Source: Salisapilia sapeloensis
Lineage: Eukaryota > Oomycota > Peronosporomycetes > Peronosporales > Salisapiliaceae
Length of the DNA: 64,000 bases
Assembly (NCBI GenBank): GCA_023334545.1
Contig: JAADVB010000089.1
Coordinates: forward strand, 1 to 64,000
Reading direction: 5' to 3'
In this document: piece after piece, positions 58,737-64,000 of the stretch
Numbering within the stretch: position 1 is the stretch's first letter
How the letters are laid out: every line of letters starts with the position of its first letter
Notes under the pieces: generated by a model
The model's input: only the letters and a program-made list of their open reading frames with translations
Database searches by the model: none
What the model was told of the DNA's origin: nothing
Program-made: the position numbers and the translations under genes

Positions 58737-61700
58737 TTAGAGAAGGACGATAGTGTTATAAGAGCTAGAAAGAGACCGGTAGAAGAGTTGGAGTTGGTCA
58801 GGCGTCAAGATATCTTGTGTAATGCTGGATAAATCTTGATATCTAAAGAGATGTAAGTGATAGGAAGAAGAGAAGGAGGTGACAAGATACGTCATGTGGA
58901 AAAGTGTGGAGAGAGGAGCTTTGTCGAGAAGGGATTGGGCGGCGTAGTGGTTCATGGTTTGCGTCGATACGAGAAAGTGTTCATGGCGAGAGACATCGTC
59001 CTGGAGGAATGGACGCTCGTACCATACAGCCGGGAGGATCCGATACTTGTCGACTGCTTCATCAGCGCACTTGTCAATGATCGAACGGATACAAGTCGCT
59101 ACTTCCTGTATCGTTGAGCTACACCACCTTGATGTCAGTACGTTATAAGATAAAAGGATGGATATGTACCATAGGAAAGTGTGTATAGTGCTCTGGAAGC
59201 GTTGGAGAGCTTCATAGAAAGCACTTAACGTTTTCTCACTCGCAGTCGTTGTCTCTGCATCTACATCTATGATCAAAACAAGCACTTTTATATGATCGAG
59301 ATGACCATGTACCGATGACGATCCAAAGAGATGCATATTCGATCTGTCTTGCCGCGAGATCGAATGTAAGTGACTTCATCATTTGCATATCTATCTATAA
59401 CCTAAGCAAAGGATAGGAAGAATGCGGTAGCGAATGGACCTTGAAAGCACGTGTGGTCTAGGATAGAGATTGCATTGCGTTCATCGACGGTAAAATCAAT
59501 TGGAGACGGCAGATCCCGCTCGATGATGCTAACGGCATACTCGGAATCCAAACTCTCCAACAGTTCATCCTACCTCATCGTCAGATCATGCCCTCATGTA
59601 TCATTAGAATTGTTTTATACGTTTTGTAGGAAACTCTCGGAGCAAATGATACGAACTGGTGTCAGCTCTTGCTTTGAAGACTCTTCTGGTGCTACAGAAT
59701 ACTCTTCTTCACGAGGTACTTGCTTCTCGCCACCAAAGTGTCGATATAGACGCTCCAAGTCGATACTGTTCTCAGGACCGATGGATCGAATGTACTTGTC
59801 ACTACACAATAGTCTCCAGATAAAATCCACGACATCTAGCTTAACGGATTTATCTGCTTTCTCCATGACAAACATAACCATCCTATAAACCATTAAACTA
59901 GAATATAAAGACACACGGATCATATCGAGAAGAAACCTTAGTAGATGGACCCATGACACTTGACGAAAGGTCATACACATCTCCACTAGCGCTTCTCTTG
60001 ACTTGCCATTTGGATTCTCTTGAACCTTATTGAGGTCTCCGTGATACTGCATGATAATTATCTCCAACTTTTCCAACGACAAGTACCTCAACGCATCATT
60101 GATCGATGTCGAGTTTAACACTAACACTTTCTTCCGACGTAGATCCCACAATGCAGGCCGCACCAACTGCGACAGCAGTGCATATCGATCTGTATCAGCA
60201 AGACGCTGTGTCTTTCGAGGTGGAGCAAACACCTTAGTGTCCTCGAAAACAGTCAGGACGTCCTCCACGATACACGAAGTAGAAGGAAGACGCGTAGCTT
60301 TCATAGGAACTTTGCGACTTACTGTTTGCTCTCTAGAGCGATCAATTACATCTCTCGGTGTTTCGACAGCAATAGTACTGTCATCTGGATCCTCTGTCGT
60401 GGCATTTACGACTGATGTATGCTGCCAAAAGTCTTTTGCTCTTGCCATGACCTCGTGTGGTATCGTAAATAGACGATCTTGATACTGTTTTATAGCTTTC
60501 TTAACTTTCTCGACATGCCACATCGATGGAAATGTCATCGTGACACCAGCTAAAGCAGATGAAGGAAGGATACAACCCTTTTGAATGTACATTTTAGCGA
60601 CTCGGTGACTTTGCATCACGAATTTACTCGGTGCTTTCTCATGGAACATTTGATCGGACTTGAGGACAGATCGAGGAAGAAGGACGGATCGGAGCTGGAT
60701 GGCGGTCAATTTACCTTCCTGTAGCTGAAGTTCTTGTAGAACGTTATATTCTTCCTCCCATGTCTCGAGTGAAGTAGGGAGGTGCTCTAGAAAGCTAGAA
60801 GAAAGTGGGCGTGATAAAAGTAACGCTGCCGTCTTCCGTATCATCTTTCGATATAATGCGACTGAGATGGTGGAAAGAGGGGATACGGGCGGATGCATGT
60901 CCATCGGTTCCATACGTAGAGGTCGTAACGCTGCGATAAAGGGTGCAGTCTTTGCATTCCTGTCAGAGGTATATAAAGCACAGAACTCCTGTATCTCATG
61001 GTACAGAGTGTCCTGGATGCTGTGCTTGGAGGATGCCTGCAGCCACGCAAAGCTTGTCTCCTTATACTCTACCTTGTCTATCATATCTGCCGATTTGATA
61101 GGGTTGTTTGGTGCGTGCAACGAAGAGTTTATATCTAAAGCTTGAGACCTTCTCATGACCGGCGGCATATCCAGTTCCTTTAGGTATGCAGGAGAACTCA
61201 AATCTGTAGATGATGCTACATCCATGCGAGTATCCTGCTGACTTGTTTTTGCGTTTACGAGGCCAATAAACTCACTTTCCCAATTACTTTCGATGCATGT
61301 TAGTGCGACATCACTTGTACAATTGGTAGTAGATGATAGATACCTGTTCCTGACATCAAGATTAAGACTTGACAAGTTAGGCATGTCCTTCATCAGCATT
61401 TCTAGTTTGCTTATAATCTGTAGACTGTCATTGTGGAGAGGAGAGCGTATATCTGCCAGCTTATCATGGTGATGGAAGTCGTTCCAATCTGCCTCTTGTA
61501 GAGCTATCTGTTCTGTTGGCGCATGATCTTTTTCCTGGATTAAATTATGCTTCTCGGAGTAATCAAAGGCTCCTAAAGGTGCTAATTGACGGTCTTCGTG
61601 CTGCTCAACGCATGCTCGAAGCCTTGTACCAAGCTTCTTTAAATCCACTGTGGAGTATACTTGGTCCCACCAAGATGCATCAGCCAGAGAACTGCTATAA

Positions 61701-61843
61701 TTCTTCTCGCATTCATTGTAAAACACTTGAGGAGTCCAATCTCCTCTCATGTCAACTTGAAGCACTCGATGATAAGCAGCATCTCCATACAGCTTCTTTC
61801 TCTCAGCTCGTGCCTCTTGCACATATGCTACCAGGGAAACCAT
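58737..61843 (-). CDS. SHOC1/ZIP2-like meiotic XPF-family protein
   Basis: Exons: 61843-59621, 59569-59440, 59390-59313 and 59266 to 58737. Introns are 51, 49 and 46 nt; a fourth, 42-nt in-frame GT-AG segment near 59128-59169 may also be spliced out. The joins give FLQN-DELLESLDSEYAV, IERDLPSPIDFTVDERNAISIL, FQ-D-MQMMKSLTFDLAARQIEYASLWIVI-DVDAE. The segments ERDLPSPIDFTVDER and SRHEHFLVSTQTMN resemble the XPF-like part of SHOC1/ZIP2, which with SPO16 promotes crossovers. About 1 kb of N-terminus is poorly conserved. The identification is from memory of short motifs, so moderate. If right, it marks a meiotic recombination gene. Confidence 0.6.
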
Positions 61844-62067
61844 CAGGTTATATCGGCTTCATATACACTACCTAAATACCACCGAGACAGAACGAACCTT
61901 TCATAGCATCCGCATAGCTGTCACTAGCTATAAACGGCCACATCGGTATTCTTGTTCCTTTGCGTCCTTTTAACTTGATATTTGTATATAACTTCAACAT
62001 ATATGGAAGACATTTTCTAGTTACCATATAGGCGGAATGACAGCTTTATTGGTACTTACTACAGATC

Positions 62068-62946
62068 CTAATACCGTAGACTGTGCTTGACGATCTGAAG
62101 GACTTGAATTCGATAACCAAGATCATCATTTGTCTCGACTATCTTTCGTAGTCGATCGACGAGAGCCTGCTCTTGAAGCTGGGCTTGAGCGAATTGTAGA
62201 CGGAGTGTACCACAGCGTTCATCCAGGCCTTGACATCGGAAGAACCTTTCATTAAACTCTGTCTTGATTGTAGCGATCTCCACTTTAACGGCTGCCAATT
62301 CGGCGTACAATTCGTTGTCAAACTTTCGCGGTGATTTGCGTGGAGAAGCCAAGTTTCGCATGGGTAGTATCAATCGAGTCTTGGCAATTTGTAGCTTAGG
62401 TGGGGAGCCTAGTGGAGTAGCAAAGCGCTTCGTCGCTTCCTGAATTAACGACTTTGTGTCATCGAGTTGTCGGATTGCGTTCTCTCTTGCACTTAGAAGA
62501 TCTATCAGACGCTGCTCGAACGTCTCAATCTGCTTGTCGTACTCTACTCGTATCTCAACTGACTTATCTAGTTCCTCTTCCACAGCCATTCGCTGTCGTA
62601 TACGTATTGATAGTTGGTCTCTTGCTTGTTCATGCTCTTGGATAGCTTCCAGCCACTTGTAAAAGTCTTCCTGTTGCAAATCCCTGTAAGCACCATCAGC
62701 GTTGTTATCGACACCATCGCTTTGTAAAAAAGATGGGATCTCTTTAGATGATCCTAGATCATCTATTGAACTTGATAGTAACCACTCTACAAATGGAGCA
62801 AATTGGTCTACTACAGGTGTCACGGAAGGCACCATAGTCTGCCATTGTATCCGTTGGCAGAGCACTTCATCCAGTGTCAACGTTGGTGGCTGTAGGCTCA
62901 GTATGAGGTCACCAAATTCCTCGTCATCACTCATCACGTGCAGCAT
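62068..62946 (-). CDS. Coiled-coil protein of unknown function (292 aa)
   Basis: An intronless ORF with two near starts (62946, 62934). The N-terminus is acidic (SDDEEFGDLIL). Residues 95-180 form a long coiled coil (HEQARDQLSIRIRQRM, VEYDKQIETFEQRLIDLL). A short basic, Ser-Pro segment (ASPRKSPRKFD) follows, then a second coiled coil (about 215-285). It could be a subunit of a kinetochore, HAUS or spindle-type complex, but no signature fixes it. It lies between the SHOC1-like and SMN genes. Confidence 0.6.
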   Translation of the reverse strand: MLHVMSDDEEFGDLILSLQPPTLTLDEVLCQRIQWQTMVPSVTPVVDQFAPFVEWLLSSSIDDLGSSKEIPSFLQSDGVDNNADGAYRDLQQEDFYKWLEAIQEHEQARDQLSIRIRQRMAVEEELDKSVEIRVEYDKQIETFEQRLIDLLSARENAIRQLDDTKSLIQEATKRFATPLGSPPKLQIAKTRLILPMRNLASPRKSPRKFDNELYAELAAVKVEIATIKTEFNERFFRCQGLDERCGTLRLQFAQAQLQEQALVDRLRKIVETNDDLGYRIQVLQIVKHSLRY

Positions 62947-63121
62947 CTAGCGACATTGATCAGATGACAGTTATATTATCTACCGAACGGTTTCATCTTT
63001 CACTTATTATTAGTTGCAGCGTCATTAGATGTATGCCTCATCATGCATGTACCAAGGTAATGTATACTAGTTTATCTGACTTCAAAAAGAGAGGATTGTT
63101 TCATTTCAACGAATACCTAGT

Positions 63122-63780
63122 CTACCTATTACGTTCATTCCTCATCTCTTGTATCGCCTGATACCGTCCAGTGTAGTATCCGGACTGATACCACGAAAGC
63201 AATAAAGTCGCTAGTTCATCATTCTGACCAGATTGCTTCAACCCCGGTGTGTGTACGCCAGGCATGGCAGGCATTGGCATACCTGTCCCAAAGTTTGGTT
63301 GAGGTGGTGGTACAGTGGATTGCTGTTGAGTGAATTGAGCTTGTAAATCGGCATAAGCTTGTGCGTACGCTCTTTGGTATGCTTCATCTTGAGGTGCACC
63401 ACTAGCATGGGCTGCATCGAACTGATAGGTCTCAGTAACTTGGGCCTCTTCTTGACTTGCCTGAGCAAATTCTTTCGGTACATGAAATTCCAACGATTTC
63501 TTCTTGGCGTGCTTTGTGTTTTTAGCAGGCTTTTCGTTCTTTGGTGCTTTTGATCTACTGGTATCCGCTTAGAAACACGTAGCTATGTGGATAGACAGAA
63601 AAGATACGTTTGACGGCTAGTAGTACGCTGCTGATCACGTAGTGCTTCATTAAAGGCCTATCAGTGGACACGAACATGAGTTGGAACACGCTGATATTGT
63701 ATATGGATAGAGTGTACATTAACGATGGCCATATCATCCCACTTTTCTTCCATGGGCACTTCTTCTTCATTAACTTCCAT
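63122..63780 (-). CDS. SMN1: SMN (survival motor neuron) homologue lacking a Tudor domain
   Basis: Exons 63780-63718, 63657-63608 and 63557-63122 (introns 60 and 50 nt) give 182 residues. The N-terminus EEKWDDMAIVN-AFNEAL matches the Gemin2-binding start of SMN (WDDTALIKAYD in human). The last 40 residues carry the YG box: LATLLLSWYQSGYYTGRYQA, with Gly-x-x-x-Gly-type spacing, used for oligomerisation. Between them lie a basic patch (KPAKNTKHAKKKS) and a Pro-rich stretch. There is no Tudor domain, which in animals binds symmetrically dimethylated Sm proteins. Short Tudor-less SMN also occurs in fission yeast. It should act in spliceosomal snRNP assembly. Confidence 0.85.
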
Positions 63781-64000
63781 CTATGCAAACTTCATGAGCT
63801 TCATGTAGAAGATACAAGGGTACAGAGTCGTTATAAAGGCGCGAAACCGTACCATGTTCATGTTTCTCGTTTCGTGTCCAAATATGTATCTTCTTAGAAC
63901 AACCTTCCAACAACCTTCACATCTGCTTCGCAGCTGCGAGACTTCCACCCACCATGATAGAATTTTTTTCTTGTAAAGACGAGCTACCTTGTATCGGAGG

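Noticed and set aside
1-64000. tRNA genes
   Set aside because: I looked for internal B-box-like GTTCGA sites in gaps; those seen lie inside protein genes and no cloverleaf could be drawn.

Overview
This is a compact nuclear fragment of an oomycete genome (water mould or downy-mildew lineage). No BLAST or expression data could be consulted. The case rests on an elicitin-type cysteine pattern, FYVE/GAF and START/FYVE proteins of the expanded oomycete type, short GT-AG introns (about 42-180 nt), and initiator-plus-flanking elements (TCATTYY followed by CATTTNC) upstream of several starts. Intergenic gaps are often under 150 bp. I cannot name the species.

Layout. 0.7-6 kb: a FYVE-GAF protein split by a 9-nt exon, a tiny four-exon coiled-coil gene, and the ribosome-associated zinc-finger protein ZC3H15/DFRP1. 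6-18 kb is looser and accessory in character. It holds two three-helix PQ-loop (SWEET-like) proteins, a decayed START/FYVE pseudogene, a CYP86-like P450, a membrane-anchored double elicitin-like protein and a secreted DUF4874/DUF4832 protein, separated by 0.8-1.6 kb of non-coding DNA. 18-31 kb: a nuclear basic protein, a six-module EF-hand protein of 1264 residues, a short-chain dehydrogenase, an Orai-like membrane protein, the oligosaccharyltransferase catalytic subunit STT3 and a RIO3-type kinase.

31-46 kb: a FAR1-type DNA-binding remnant of a MULE transposase, an AAAP amino-acid transporter, a PAPS reductase-glutaredoxin fusion, a sestrin, a five-exon EF-hand/WD40 protein, an unknown protein, and a tandem pair of TKL kinases with different membrane anchors. 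46-64 kb: a second AAAP transporter, a PH-RhoGAP protein, NAA38 (NatC), a small-Tim-like protein, a methyltransferase, a protein with five Cys/His repeats, an FHIP (Hook-interacting) protein, a mitochondrial helical-repeat protein, a SHOC1/ZIP2-like meiotic protein, a coiled-coil protein and a Tudor-less SMN homologue.

Most genes are single-copy housekeeping genes and form no operon-like pathway. Themes that recur are Ca2+ (EF-hand array, EF-hand/WD40, Orai-like), amino-acid sensing and transport (sestrin plus two AAAP carriers), sulfur/redox (PAPS reductase-Grx), and family duplication followed by divergence (PQ-loop pair, AAAP pair, TKL pair, FYVE pair). I see no CRISPR array, rRNA, recognisable tRNA or intact transposon. 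Many exon joins were worked out by hand from splice consensus, reading frame and family alignment, and should be treated as models.
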